From NCBI GenBank assembly GCA_020152595.1, contig JAIGNY010004494.1, forward strand, positions 1 through 64,000: 64,000 bases of DNA. The letters are read 5' to 3'. The first letter of the stretch is position 1. Every line of letters begins with the position of its first letter. The notes under the pieces were generated by a model that worked only from the letters and a program-made list of their open reading frames with translations, was not told the origin of the DNA and made no database searches. Position numbers and translations under genes: made by a program. The stretch comes from Chiridota heheva (lineage: Eukaryota > Echinodermata > Holothuroidea > Apodida > Chiridotidae). Shown here piece by piece: positions 42,938 through 56,695 of this stretch.

Positions 42938-44065
42938 TGGATATTTGGGAAGAAATATAAAGACTAACATTCAAGAATACTAGCTGTATTCTTTACATAC
43001 ATCATCACTTTGGCAGATGGTAACTTTTATCAACTTTCATTTTGTCATAATTTAAAAACTATAACGCTAATGCAGTATTGTGACCCCGTATAAAGACGAT
43101 TCGGCTTGGGTATTTACGCTCTTTCGTCGGAGCTGTCCATATACCAGTGATTGTGAAACAAACTAGGGTAAATGACTAATTGACTCGAATGCGCGACTTT
43201 AGACTTTCAGAAAATTCGGTACAATATCAGGCTCGTTTAATCTAAAATCAATCTAAAATTATACTCTTAAGTTTGTGTTTGCAATACTTAGAAAGACTAT
43301 CCCAAGCTTTAACTGATATTATTAAAAATGTATTGTTGTCATTTTACTCCTAATTTATCTACTTTTTTTTCTCTTTTTTTTTATGAACAAATTGGATTAA
43401 TGCGAGTTGTTTTATGCGAGTGCGCCAGATTCAGATTGCCCTATGGTCAGTGCTGAAGGTATATAACCTGACTCTTTAACTCCGATTTTTTTCACAGACA
43501 ACAATAAGACCTACCACAATAAGTGTCTCAAGTGCATGGAAAATCCTTTTCATAATTAAAACAAACAAAATCGCAATATTTGATTTGCTAGATCGCATAC
43601 AAATCTGGTATAAAACCACTAGCTCGATCTTGACTGCATGTTTAGTGTGTAAGGTGTGAAGTCGCGTATATAAATAACTTTATCACAAGTGATTCGTATC
43701 TGTCTATTGACATTTGAAACATATGTGTCAGAAACCGCACATGACGTCACGCATCTTCTAAAATTCCCTAAATTGCAAAATATTAGTAAATTAAGACAAT
43801 TTAGGCCAATTGTGTCCGTATTGTCTTTAAAATCATTACCACAAACCACCTACCATTTCCTTCATATACCAATACTCCCTTAGTGACCATAGTAAACTCT
43901 TGGAAGTATGCTAAGGGACAGTCCCGTCGAATTTGACCATTCTTGATGCCATCCTTTTTCCCGTAAAATGATACTACCGGTGATGACGCAGTTTTGTGTA
44001 CCGTTCAAACGAAATGATTCTGAGAACAGTTCGAGACTTGTTTAATCTGTTAAATGGGTGGAGCA

Positions 44066-44290
44066 TTATGGAACGCCAAAAGGACCACCAAACAACATGG
44101 TGTACCTCCGATGCACCAATTATGTTGGCAAAACAAATGTTCGGAAACAATGTGGTCGCAAAATATAAGTTCGGAAACAAATAAGTTCAGTAAATATATG
44201 TTCGCAATCTTAAATGTTTGCAAAAGATATGTTCGCAATTTGTATGCTCGCAAAAGATAGTTCGTCGCTAAATGTGCTCGGAAACAGTGA
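44066..44290. repeat. Repeat rich in ATGTTCGCAA subunits, copy 1 (family J)
   Basis: ATGGAACGCCAAAAGGACCA (CCAAA) is followed by many degenerate ATGTTCG/AAGTTCGGAAACA units. A reverse-oriented, longer relative is at 46027-46262. Confidence 0.55.
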
Positions 44291-46026
44291 TGTATGCATA
44301 TTCATGTCTCAATGACTCGTAAAATCCCGGGGTCGTGTTTTATGTTTCTCCGGTATTATTGACCGTTAGATATCCTGAGGAACCTGGACCAATTAGCCCC
44401 TATTTACGTATGTTAAACATGAAATGAGATAAAATACAGTCTGATTTGATTAATAAAGTCTGAATTTCAGTCGTGTCTACACAAAAGGCCCCCAAATTTA
44501 AATTTAGATATCTCCTTAACGAAGATTTTTCGACTCTTTCTTTGCCAATTTTGTTTCTATCGGATCTCTAATTCTGATATATAAAATTGACTTGTTTGAC
44601 CCCTGAACTAATTATTAAACAAGGGCGGTAGAGCTTTCAAAATATGGTGATGGGGGTGTGGGGGTGGGTGGGGGAGGGGTGGGTGGGGTTGAGCCATAGA
44701 GGTGCTTGTGGGTCGAAGGGAAAAACCATATAGTGGAGGCCAGGGGAAAATGGAAGCTCTGCGATTTTTGCATTCAGGGTTACAATCATGCATAAAAACG
44801 CAGTCAACTTGTTTAACCAGCAAATTTGTTTGTATGCGATGATACCCCAAAATAGATTAAATTGTATACATTTTAGATCACACTTTGAGGCCTAATCTTA
44901 GCCCCCCCCCCTCAGCACACACACACACACACACACACATTTTTTTTCGTTGAAAGGCTGAGCTCCATAGCCCCGGTTCCGCCGCCACTGATTGGTGTGA
45001 CAACCCTCCCCGAAAAACACGTATACTATGTTACGGTTCTAGTGAAGTGGCAAACAAAAGGAGTTGCAGGGGCATTTTACCCCCCCTCCCCCTCATCCTA
45101 GAAGGCAATTTTTCTTTAAATGGGATATATATTAATTTATTAATTTGAGTTCGTCATACACCCTCCCCTCTCACAGTCTACTAACGCACCTGGGAAAGTC
45201 GAAGGCTGAAATAAAGTAAAGGCCCATTTGAATGGCTGCTCCGGGCCCAGATGCCCCTTGCTATGCCACTGGACAAGAGGCTTAAAGTGAGGGGAAGGCA
45301 AAGGAGTCATCTGTCAAAGGACCAATTTTCCTTGATTTTCTTGCTGGGGTGTCTAAATACTGATTCCTGGTACCAGGGGCGTAGCTAGACTTGGAGCATG
45401 GGAGGGGGTGCTGATGTACCACAAACTTGCCAGACGGTCACCCATTCAACGATACTAACCGGGCTCTACAACAGCTTGACTCCGGTGATCAGACCACTGA
45501 CACCAGTATTTTAATATAAAACATAATATAAAACAGACTCCCACCCCACCCCACAACCACTGACATCGCCAGACATTTTTGAGGCCTAAAAATGCATCAT
45601 GTATTTAATTCACACAGCCATGAAGTTGGACTATTTTTCAAAACATTCTCAAAAGTATTTTGTTTTACAACTTTTCCTCAGAAGTGCCCCTCCCTCTGAC
45701 GAAATAGTCAAAATTAGAATTGCCTACAATAGGCTGCCCTAAGGTCCATGCCCCACCCATAGTTTTCCAGCTATTTGATGGCAGGTCCTAAAAATGCATA
45801 TGTATAAAATCAGGGCCCCTCCTAAAGCATTCCAGTTCGACTCCCAGTTCGACTGTATATTAGGGGCATTTAAAATTATACACCGCTATGCGGTCATTAT
45901 CTTTTCCCCATCCTGTTCCATTTATCTGTTTTTTTTTTTTTTCTCAGTGTAGGAACACCAACGGGAAAACCCTGGAAAAAAAAGTTTGAACCAAAGGTAA
46001 CATAGAATTCCACTGTTTGTTAAAAT
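44291..46026. other. No gene seen; partial family A end and homopurine patches
   Basis: A right half of family A lies at about 44450-44620 (GATATCTCCTTAACGAAG, then GACCCCTGAACTAAT). G/C-rich runs at 44645-44690 and a (CA)n at 44915-44938 are simple repeats. Confidence 0.45.
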
Positions 46027-46262
46027 ACGTTTGTTAACGAGCATACGCCGAAAGGCTCACGAAATATATTTGCAAACTGCGAGCATAACTGTAGCGAAGG
46101 TAGTGGTTGCGAGGGGAGTGTTTATTAGAACATATCTTTTTCGAAGATGTTGTAAACATTCGTATATTTTTTGATTTCCGAACATATTTTGGCTTATTGG
46201 TCGAACATTCTTTTTGCGAACATATTTGGTGGTCCTCTTGACGTTCCATGGAGGTTAGCAAA
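46027..46262. repeat. Family J repeat, copy 2 (reverse orientation)
   Basis: Read on the minus strand it starts ATGGAACGTCAAGAGGACCA (CCAAA) and continues with ATGTTCG-type units, as in the 44-kb copy. The minus-strand open frame here is repeat-derived. Confidence 0.55.
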
Positions 46263-47120
46263 CATGGCCAACGTCCAGCAAGTGTGTTGGAGAACAACTG
46301 CTTTATAACGTTCATTAATTGCTCTAAAAAAGGGTTACATTCCCCTGACCCGAACTTTTTCAATCGCAAATTTAGTTAATTTATTCATTAACTGAAAATC
46401 TATTTTTCTTTTTTAAAAAACCAGGTGGTAAACTGGTAATTCAAAGTATCTTCACTGAACTCTATTTGCAATGCATGGGGTTATCCAAAAGGTTAACCCC
46501 CTTTCCTCACCACCACCATCACACAGCCTCTCAAAGGTAAAAAAAAAAAAAGTCCAGAAAGTTTGCTAAAAGTTCCATAATGTTTTTTTAATGGTTCAGA
46601 AATTTTGCTAAATGGTCCAGATTTGAAGGCAATGACCTTTTTTTTTTTACACAATTTAAAAATGTTACACCACAAACATTATTTCCGTACCATGACCCCC
46701 CCTCCACCTCCCACTCCCTCACTCCCACCCCACCCCAACCTCCTTTTTTTTATTTTTGATACTCCTAATTCTTCGAAGCGGTACAGCAAAGTCTTATCAT
46801 ATCTAGTTGCCCCCAATAAAATCTATAGCAGCAATGGACCGATAGACTTTCCCATCATTTTTACTGACCAAGATTTAGGAAATATTTTTTTTTTTTTAAC
46901 TACATAAAGATTTTGAGCTGTTTTCTCTATCATAAACCACACATTTGTAATGAATTAAAAACTGATCAAACTTTGATCAGTCATAGGCCTAACTCAAACT
47001 AAATGTGTTATCTTCAAAATTCTAAAACTGATCTTCTTAGATTTAAGTACTCTTTTAAGCAACTTATAGACCTTTAAAACCTCCTTCGTCAGTTTATAGA
47101 ATAAGATACACTAAAGTCGT

Positions 47121-47700
47121 TAACAGTCCGGTTCGTACCCCCGATCGGGAGAACAGTTTTGTTCTCCCGATCGGGGATCCTTTACAGAAGTATCCCACAA
47201 TGCATCTATCAAAATTCAAGGTTTGTAGAGGAATAACATAAGAATCAGACACATTTCGAGCGCGGGGAACTCAACCACTGTGAAGGGTTCAAACGTTTTC
47301 TACACGATTTGAAATAATAGCATATGAATTATTTTTTCACGTAAGGTTTTCGTGAAATTTGAAGAAAAGTGATGAATTTTTATTATGTGTTACCATTAGG
47401 CAGTCGCGCTTTAACAAGGTTTTCTTAAATTATTAGAAATATTTTGGGATTTTGTGAAAATTATTTAGCTATAACTGCGTGATAGTAACGAAGTTGTTTT
47501 GCTTTCGCAAAACTTAACACGAAAAAGCAAACTTTATTACAAACCTTCAATGAAACGACTAATAAGCGTCTATGACTGAAACTTCACAATAAAAATGACG
47601 ACTTCCATATATTACTGTAAGCTCAGTGCGCATGCTTGAGTCTCCCAATCGGGAGACTTATTAAGTCCCCTAATCGGCAGACGAACCGAACTGGTTGATA
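47121..47700. mobile_element. Hairpin-ended element, family D reference copy
   Basis: It starts TAACAGTCCGGTTCGTACCC and a strong hairpin CCGATCGGGAGAACAG / TTTTGTTCTCCCGATCGG. It ends with GAGTCTCCCAATCGGGAGAC, GTCCCCTAATCGGCAG and CGAACCGAACTGGTT. Both termini are themselves inverted relative to one another, and each is backed by its own palindrome. About 580 bp, non-coding. Confidence 0.82.
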
Positions 47701-48977
47701 GGATACTGAGGTGGTTCTTCCCCATTTCGTTTCTTTTCAACTGTTCAAGATCTTACGATTTCATATACAATACAGTACAGTTTATTACAGTGCTCTAGGC
47801 CATCTGGATTTTATCACAAACATAAACAATAAATTAAATGGTACATGATTAAGCTTTTACAACAAACAATAATCAAAGAGAAAGAAACAAACGTCTTGCT
47901 TCCATTGCGTGTAAAATAAAGTGTGATAACTGCAAAAATAAGTATTTAGAACTACAATCCGCGGCAAAATACTTGACACTTTTTCCCCTCCCCCCTGTTT
48001 GTTTCGAATTTTGGATGTTCACTTAGTCTTTCTTAAAAGATATAGAAGTATACATTTTTGTAATTCGCCCTTGAGGAAGGCGCCCAAAACAGCTCCATTT
48101 CTCCTAAAATTGAAACGGTACACAGCTAACTTAAATGAGGATCCTGACTGTTCTTTCTTATATTTGCTGGTGTGTACCGTTGAAAGGTACAGAGACATTT
48201 CTTAATTGCGCCCCCTTATGTGCACCCAAAAACAGTTAAATCGCATCGGACATGTTGAATATTGTCATTCCCTGCATGACAGGTATATAATACATTAAAA
48301 TATTAGTACACAATCTTGCTTTCCTTTTTAATTTTCAGAAGAAAATATGTTTCTCGGCGTCATCAATATTTGGAAGAAATTCAGCATGTATTTTCCGTGC
48401 ATTACAATGCGACTGAAAGTACAGATTTACGGAAAATGATGAAAAAACATTAACAAAAAACCCCAATTTTCCTTATAACTCAGACAATCCGCGTCAAAAT
48501 ACTCGACACTTTTCCCCTCCCCCTGTTTCAATGTTGTTCGTTTCTCGGCATGCCAAAAAGGAGACACAAAGGAGAGCTGAAATTTAATTTCAACATCGAA
48601 AAGGGGTAGAAGGGGAATGAAAAAAGGTGACAAGTACTTTTGTCGCGGAATGTAGCTGCTAATAAAGTATTACATTTTGTTTTAGTAGCGGCTTAAAAGA
48701 AATATTTTGGGATAATTCACAGCGGATTTCAGAAAGGGATGGACAGATAGCACTGCAGTAGATAAGATGGACCATCTTTATCAGAATATAAAATGTGTTT
48801 ACAATGAGAATGATAAGAATAAAAGAAAACTATGAACATCTCATATTCAATAAACATCAATAGATTAGCACGAAAACAATGAGGGGAGTTTTTTAAACTG
48901 CAAATATAAAAATTAAAAATAATCAAAATTTTTATAAAGCCAGGTCTCTAGCAATGGACATTTTTCGATCATATTTA

Positions 48978-49520
48978 CAAATAAGATTGACTTGCACAAC
49001 CACGAACGAAACAAATACGATTGACTTGCACGACCACGAACGAAACAAATAAGATTGGCTTGCACGACCACGAACGAAACAAACAAGATTGACTTGCACG
49101 ACCAAGAACGAAGCAAATAAGATTGACTTGCACGACCACGAACGAAACAAATAAGATTGACTTGCACGACCACGAACGAAACAAATAAGATTGACTTGCA
49201 CGACCAAGAACGAAGCAAATAAGATTGACTTGCACGACCACGAACGAAACAAATAAGATTGACTTGCACGACCACGAATGAAACAAATAAGATTGACTTG
49301 CACGACCACGAACAAAACAAATCAGATTGACTTGCACGACCAAGAACGAAGCAAATAAGATTGACTCACACGACCACGAACGAAACAAATAAGATTGACT
49401 TGCACGACCACGAACGAAACAAATAAGATTGACTTGCACGACCACGAACAAAACAAATAAGATTGACTTGCACGACCACGAACGAAACAAATAAGATTGA
49501 CTTGCATGACCACGAACGAA
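48978..49520. repeat. 34-bp satellite, about 16 units
   Basis: The unit is ATTGACTTGCACGACCACGA plus ACGAAACAAATAAG, contiguous and highly uniform, with variants AACGAAG and ACCAAG at intervals that suggest a higher-order pattern. All three minus-strand frames are open for 127-171 codons because 34 is one more than a multiple of three. These peptides are the same repeat in rotated register, not proteins. Confidence 0.93.
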
Positions 49521-51678
49521 TCCCTTTGTCAGTTTGTTATGTTATGACAAGAGTGATACGACGATATTGTCTTTGTCTGGTGGATTCCCGGTATTGGACC
49601 GAGAAATGAAAGCGAAACTTAAGAGCTATCGGTTTATTTTGCATGTATTGCTTCGAGGAAGTTTGAATATGACCGTTTAGGTCGTTCCATTAGGTCGTCC
49701 CTATAAACATCCAAAAGATTTAAAGAAATATTCCCATGTAGTTTTATTTTTCATGTATGATAGAGGGACTACATAGACCTTTTCGAATCCGAATCATCAA
49801 TTTAAACACTGTCACATAAGGCATAACAGTATAATACGCGCACATTATTGAAATAAGTAAACATAATAAAAACTGTCTTGGATCTGCAATTAAGACATCA
49901 CACTGTATACTGTGCCGTCACTTTTCAACACACTGGTGAAATGTTTGAAATGCAAGAACTAAACAGCTAAATGGAATAAGACATGAACATAGTTTTGACA
50001 CCATTTCTTTCTTTTAATAGTCATTCACGGGAATAGCATATATTTCTTTGAAGGTTTGTGGAATCCTGCCTATAAATAACAGCTGCAATGGCGCATCCAG
50101 CATTAAAAAGTGAGGGGTCCTTAAAGGTCCTAGACCCCCCCTCCTCCCTCCCAAGACGAAGGGTTCACATTTAGCCCACTTCTGAGGACAATTTTTTTCG
50201 TGGAAGTGACTGACTAGTATGTATCGGATTTATTGGTGACGGGTCAAGCCCTTTCCAGGTTACGAAATAGGCCACGCCCACCATAGCAACGCGGTGACTA
50301 AGTGGGGCAAACAAACCTCAAATCCACAATCATGCATGACCAATGCATTGGTATTTTAAGAGTATGCAAATGTAACATGCTATCGTCCCGTAAATAAATT
50401 CAGAAGTGAGCGGCGTCGTGCTGGTAACCTCACTTCCGGTTTTAAAGTGTACCTATTGATTGCGGGAAATCTGTGATGTTATCGATCACACACCTCAGGA
50501 CCGAGCATAGGGGCCTACATTTGTTAACCATAACTCGGAAACTACAGTTGATGTTCTGATGGGGGTGGGGGGGGGGGGGAGGGGAACTTCCATATGGGAG
50601 GTATATATACATGTGCCGCCCGAGCAGTTGCCTTTTTTTTCAGAATTTTCATCCGGCAGGTATCAAAAATCACTTACTGCAGGTATCAAAATCATAAACT
50701 GTCATACTGCAGACTGCACTTACCCAAAAAATATATCATACTGTCAGACTGTAGACCAGTTTGAAATTCTGGGAGGCACATACCACTTTAGTATGGAATT
50801 CCCCCCCTCTCTTCCCGGGGGTTATGTTGATGTTATTTTAAGAATATTCTCTTGAAAATTGTTCTACTTCTATTGAATTTAACGTCTGTACCTGCAGACC
50901 TGTCAATACCCAGGCTTTACAGAAGTGTGCGAGACCAGATCAATAATTGAAAGAATGAAATAAATAGTCATGTCTGCATATGAAATGTTACCTAAAGCAA
51001 GGTTTTGATACTCTTGAACAATAAATCATGACTTCCTTTCACTTCCGGTTCTTCAAGGTACTCTTCCGTTTTCACGCCTAATTTACCAATTACCATGAAA
51101 ATAGGCGAAATTAACTCTTTTTTGTGGAGTCATTGGCCTTTATCTTTAAAAACAATTTATGTTTTGCTCACACTTCTGCAACCGACTGACCGAACAAAAA
51201 ATAGTAAACCATATGAATTCCAGGAATCTGATTTCTCAGGAAAGTGTCACTGTTAAAGGTCTGCGTATGTGTGAAATAGTTCAATGTTTGGTCATACAGT
51301 AAATTGGGACAAAGAAGGGGCCACGTGACGGCCGTTTTTTTTTAAAAATCGGCCATTTTGGATTTTGAAAAGGACTTTTTTTAAATCAGTACATCCAAAA
51401 ACCTATAAATAGACACCATGATTACTTTTATCGGTCCATATTTAGCCATATAGTAAATTAGGACCATCTTTTCTATATAAAGTGAACACCATTTCCCACT
51501 TGGGCCGGTCTGTGAGGCAGACTATTCATATAGTTATGGACAAACGTTTTTACTTTAATTTCCTATGTAATTATTTTACGAATCTTAGTTCGTTCGGTAG
51601 AAGAATTGAGCCATCATGTGATATAGACAATTTTCATTGAATAATTGTTATAGACTTAGTCTTTAATATTTGGTCGAG
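49521..51678. other. No gene seen
   Basis: Intergenic DNA. A G-run at 50560-50585 and several CCCCCC patches occur. The open stretch at 50559-50855 starts in the G-run and is not credible. Confidence 0.35.
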
Positions 51679-51852
51679 TTTAAAGGCCATTTATCGTGAA
51701 TGAAATGTAGCGGCGTACATTTTATTCCAAAACGATACTGATTGGCCTATCAATGTAAGTGCACATTGCTCAATTGTGTTTCGACCAATCAAAACAACGA
51801 ATTGAAATATGTTTACCTCCGCGTATAATAGAGACGATAACTGGCCTTTAAG
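51679..51852. mobile_element. Family E MITE, copy 2
   Basis: The inverted ends TTTAAAGGCCATTTATCGT and ACGATAACTGGCCTTTAA match well. The interior is as in the 23-kb copy. Confidence 0.82.
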
Positions 51853-52007
51853 TATTTTTCAAAGTTTAAAGAGGCGATATCGTCATATGTTTCAAAATAT
51901 TTAGAATTCCTTTCAAATTTTTTGATTGGTTGAAATTTTGCTGCGCGATTCGTTGTCTCGTATTGCAGGCTATATACTTATTTAAAACGCCAGGTAGGTC
52001 ATTACAC

Positions 52008-52085
52008 GAGATAGCCCAGAGGGTTGCGGCGATCGGAAGTAGCGGTTTTTTCAAATCATGTCGTGAGTTCAAGCCCCGGTAGAAT
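52008..52085 (+). repeat. tRNA-like SINE head
   Basis: TAGCCCAGAGGGTTGC (A-box-like) and GAGTTCAAGCCCCGG (B box) are spaced as in a tRNA, but the stems do not close. Probably a SINE remnant. Confidence 0.45.
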
Positions 52086-52604
52086 CGTTTATTTTGACTT
52101 TTTGCTTTCATCTTCTTCTTTTTTTTTCTCAGTAATTTTCATTTGGTGACTATCATTGTAGTATGATAAAACTAAAATTTCACTTTCGCTTTCTGACAAG
52201 GAGTATTGAAAAAAACATAAGTTTCTTGTCACAGTAACGTAATGCGTTGTGTGTTGTGTATGTAATTCTACACACACAACGTACATGCTAGTGTCTGGCT
52301 GTACTGTGTGGTACCATGGAGATGCCACAAGCGGAAGTGACGTCAAAATATACTGAGACGAGCCTCCCTCTTTAACACTTATAGATACTAAACAAGCAAA
52401 AGCGAAAAATGGTAGCACACCTTCAAAAACCTTCAGAAGTTTACCATTTTGACATGTTGGCGGGGATTTATTAATGTTAAAGTTGTGAACTGATGCACAG
52501 CGCCAGAGCCATACACTAACTATAGCTACAAATTTAAAGTTGACAACTGAACATGGGCGCTACTTAAAGAATTAAAATCATGTTATACATGCGTTTCATT
52601 TTTT

Positions 52605-53230
52605 AAACAGTATCTCGTAAACAGTATCTCGTAAACAGTATCTCGTAAACAGTATCTCGTAAACAGTATCTCGTAAACAGTATCTCGTAAACCATACATC
52701 AGTGCCATGCCATATTTGGCACATAGTTGCATTATGACCGACATATTGTCCCTATCTGCCTATTGCTTATAGTATCGATATCGCGAATATTATTGTGTGG
52801 GCGGAACAAAATGTAAAAAATCTTCAAATGCTCATATTTTGATAACCATATATCTGTTTTGCATCTTCTTTGCATAAATAAGGTGTTATGGTTGGTGTAG
52901 ATTCCCATCTTATAAAATGTTCCATTTCACTGATATGAATAATGGGCGGAGCATAATGTAGTTTTACTGAAAACAGCTTGTAAACACGGTATCTCGTGAA
53001 CCATACATCAGTAGCATGTCAAATTTGGCATTGATTAATCATGACTCAAAGATGGTCCCTTTTGTTTTTGGTGCCGATATCATACATATTAATAGAGAAG
53101 GGGGAACCTTAGTGCAAAAATCTTGAACTTTTCAAATTATTACAAGTGCATGCCAGTTTTGCTTCTAATGTGGCATGTCGTTAGATAGTGTGCACATGCT
53201 TATGTTGTTGAAATATAACTAATTAATTTA
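52605..53230. repeat. 14-bp tandem repeat within a diverged 300-bp duplication
   Basis: Six copies of ACAGTATCTCGTAA lie at 52605-52692. The sequence that follows (ACCATACATCAGTGCCATG...) is repeated about 300 bp downstream at about 52995 as ACCATACATCAGTAGCATG, preceded by one GGTATCTCGTGA unit. The 14-bp array therefore grew inside one half of the duplication. Confidence 0.75.
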
Positions 53231-53805
53231 ATTAAGTTTGAAATCAAATATATATATATATATTTCTTGATTGCACCCACAACCTGGAAATTTCTTTAAA
53301 ATTAACCTCTTTTATACTGTTGTGAATTACTACCTTTTCATAAACCTAAGTTACTTTGTTTATTGTTAATGATAGCATTATTGTTCTCCCAGGACAAAGA
53401 CTACATGAATTAATAAACGGTCACAGTGGCAAGACTACCACCTTTGAAATGCATTTGAAGTGCATTCCTTCTCAATGCTGAACAATCGCAACAGTTGCAA
53501 AGGATGTTTCACGGGTTGGTCATCATTAGTGACTTTGCATAATTATCTAAAAGCTTTAAAGAAACAAATACTTTGGTCTAGTGGTCATATCATGACATTG
53601 CTAAGATAGATGTCACTGGTTGAATTTCCTGGGAGTTCTCATCCATCAGTTCTTGACAGGTGGATTATCTCTATATACTGATATAACCTTAACTGTTAAA
53701 GACTGGATGTAAAATACCTAATACATCTATCTACAATTTAAAACTTAATGTGAAAACTTGTCACTTTAAAATACAGGTATGTATATATGTATTAGCACCT
53801 ACCAA

Positions 53806-53960
53806 TTAAAGATTCATTCCCACAACTATAGTGAAAAAATTGACATCAAGGATTCATTAACACAACTATAGTGGGAAAATTGACATCAAAGATTTATTCC
53901 CACAACTATAGTGAGAGAATTGACAGCAAAGAGTCATTCGCACAACTGAGGCTCAAAATT
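53806..53960. repeat. Three to four copies of a unit of about 41 bp
   Basis: Units contain AAGATTCATTCCCACAACTA then TAGTGAAAAAATTGACATC, progressively diverged to the right. Confidence 0.8.
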
Positions 53961-56695
53961 GCTATTGCTTTCAAACCTGCTTTATATGACAATACTATTT
54001 AACGTTCATATGTTTGGAGAGGAAGGGGCCATGAAACACGCTGACTTGAAATTCAAATGGGGTCTCACTGGGGGCTCTAACTGATTAACAAAATGAAATT
54101 AAGCAGATCTCAATATCCTCAGATGTTAATTATACTGTAAGGAGTGACATTCAATAGGAGTCCATGAAATAACGTTATCATCCTCCTGCGCTACAGCAGC
54201 TTCTTAAAGAATAAGGCAACGGAACAACACGACCTTTTGGCAGTCCGGCAGCATGCCTATTAATGGGAACATAAATGTTCCTATTAATGGAAACATTTTG
54301 CTACATGGAAGTTGCCATTTTGTGATATATCCCATACATGATCCCTTGCTATCCTAACGTTAAAGCCTTATGCAATGTTACATATTTTAAATTTGAAATA
54401 CGTCTGGGAAAAATATCTTTGCTAGGGGAAACTTCAAACTTATGAAAATACCTTTATTGTTGTCGTGGCTAAAACTTTTTCACTCCCATTTGATATGTTC
54501 ACCACGCCGTTTTTGAAATATTATAAATAATAGACAATAGAGCAAGGCTTTTAGGCGCGAATCAGCCATTTTGAAAATTCAAATGTTTTTCAAACCAATG
54601 ACTTTTAATATTTAAAGTACATAAGTTAAAAACTTTGCCATTTTGTCGCAACATCTGAACAATGTGGCTGCGTGATTTCAATATTCTTGTGTGTTATACA
54701 TCTTCCTAGGCATGCTTTCGGCCTTTTTTTCGTTTCTTTTTTAAATCTGAGAGGTTGCACTAAGATTTATTCACTGCATGGTAACAAAAGGAAGTAGTAG
54801 GCATAAAATTTACGGACAAAACTTTCGAAGATACTAGATTATATTGGAAACACAGTAGTAAGTAAGATCAAACACAATTTGTATTAGAAAGTTTTGATGC
54901 AACTTGGACAAATGGATACCATATTTGCTAAAGGTCACAACCCCTCTTTAGAGATATCTAACATTCTCTGCTGGGGACTGCGCTAATATGCCAACTAAAA
55001 AGATATTGAGTATGACTAAAATTTTCCCCTGTTAGCGGGACTAATGGCACTTCGCCGCCCTCCCCTCCCCCACGAACACACATAACGAGGCCTTCTTTGA
55101 TTAAATGATGGCGCTATAGGGGAATTTTATAAGTAGCATGGAACTAATTATTTGCCTCATTGAAGCCGATGAGGAAAGAGTCAAGTTCAAGATCCTTTTT
55201 GTACCAGAATGTTATAGATTTGGGATCTTTTGTGATGTTTTCCAAAAAGTACCATCTAATATCTCTCGGATGAGGGTACTTTCAATAAGGGGTTACCAGA
55301 GGTTTTGGCCCTTTTTAGGCTTGAAGTCAAGAGGTGTTATACCCTTACCAAATCACTCAAATTTTGATATGGCTCCATGGTAAGAATAGTTCCCCATGAA
55401 ACTTTTGCTGAAACAAATCTCGTCAAGTTCGGATATGCATAGTCAAGCCCTATCCCTTCTCTACCATTCCTGAAATTTGCAACTTCTCAGCGTCTCATGA
55501 AGTAGGACCTCTCAAAAATATTTTTATTAGCCATTTCTCTAAGGGTTTTCATTTTTTGCTGGCGCAATAATACATTATTATATCTGTGCTAGCTAGATAC
55601 GTATTTTCTCTAAAAAAAACCTGAATCAAAACCTGATGTTATGTCTCTGTTAACATCGTTACCCAATATAAAATATACTTCATTGATTTATATGCATTTG
55701 ATCTATTCCAGAGAAAACTAGAACATCAATGATGTAGTTGCTTAACATATATTTTGGAGTGGGTATAGCCTGTTTTGTTGGCATGTTTGGTGGGTAGTTA
55801 GAAGTTCGGGCGCTTCTTGCACAGTAATTGAAGGGCACTTTTTTTTTTTTTTAAAGAGGCACTTTTGTCAGTTTTTGAAAAAGTGGAGGAATCTTGCCTC
55901 CTGGTCCCATGGTTTCTACTTATATGGTTTGAGCATAGGCGGGGTTTGAGGGGAGCAAAGGGGCTCTTTCCCCACCCTCACTTTTTGTCCAAATGGATAC
56001 TTTTGTATCATGGTGATGTGTTATATTTTAGCGTGATTTTGTAATTTCCCCTTCCTCCCCCACACTCACACTTTTGACTTTCCCCCACTTTTGGTAAGCA
56101 AATCCCACCAATAGGTTTGAGATTAAGAAGCCAGGACCAATATTGACAAGTACTCATCGGTCGAATAGGTAAGAGGCTTCTTTTGAAAATTGCTGCTTAT
56201 CAAATTATTGGAGGCAGGGGCGTTCCCCCTCCCACATGGCCCTCGGTGTCGGTGCCCCTGGTAGAATGACATGTTTTAATTGTGTCAAATAAATATTAAA
56301 TGTATGTAACAACTTCGATGTATTGTGTAACATTTGTGAGTTGATTTCTATTTGTTTTTGAGCTTGCATAATGACGTAGAATAATTTCACAACTTTCAAA
56401 AGGGCGCCTCCAGCCCAGTCCGCCCTCAACTTTTAAAAGGGCACCTCTGCCCGGTCCGCCATCAACTTTCAAACGGGCACCTCCTGCTCTCCTTACTTAA
56501 GGGCAAGGGGCCAGTGCCCCCCCCCCCCCACTCCCTCTCCCGTCTTGCCGCCGGCAGATCCCCACAGGCCCCAGGACTCTGGCTGCTCCACTGCGTAATG
56601 GATCTTTAAATATCTTTTGAATATGTGAAAACTGTTTTCCAAGTAAGCCTACAAAAACTTAAGCCTCAACAGCAATATGATGCAAATTTTAATAG
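53961..56695. other. No gene seen
   Basis: Intergenic DNA with C-rich patches (56518-56531). The plus-strand open stretch at 55138-55383 (81 codons) has no motif or splice context. Confidence 0.35.

Noticed and set aside
46034..46369. 111-codon minus-strand frame
   Set aside because: It lies mostly within the family J repeat, has no domain, and its composition follows ATGTTCG-type subrepeats.
48913..49513. Four overlapping minus-strand open frames of 63-171 codons resembling a repeat protein
   Set aside because: The same 34-bp satellite is read in rotated registers; all frames are open because of the unit, not selection for protein.
52089..52418. 109-codon minus-strand open frame
   Set aside because: It overlaps simple ACACACAACG-type repeats, has no motif or splice context, and ends beside a tRNA-like repeat.
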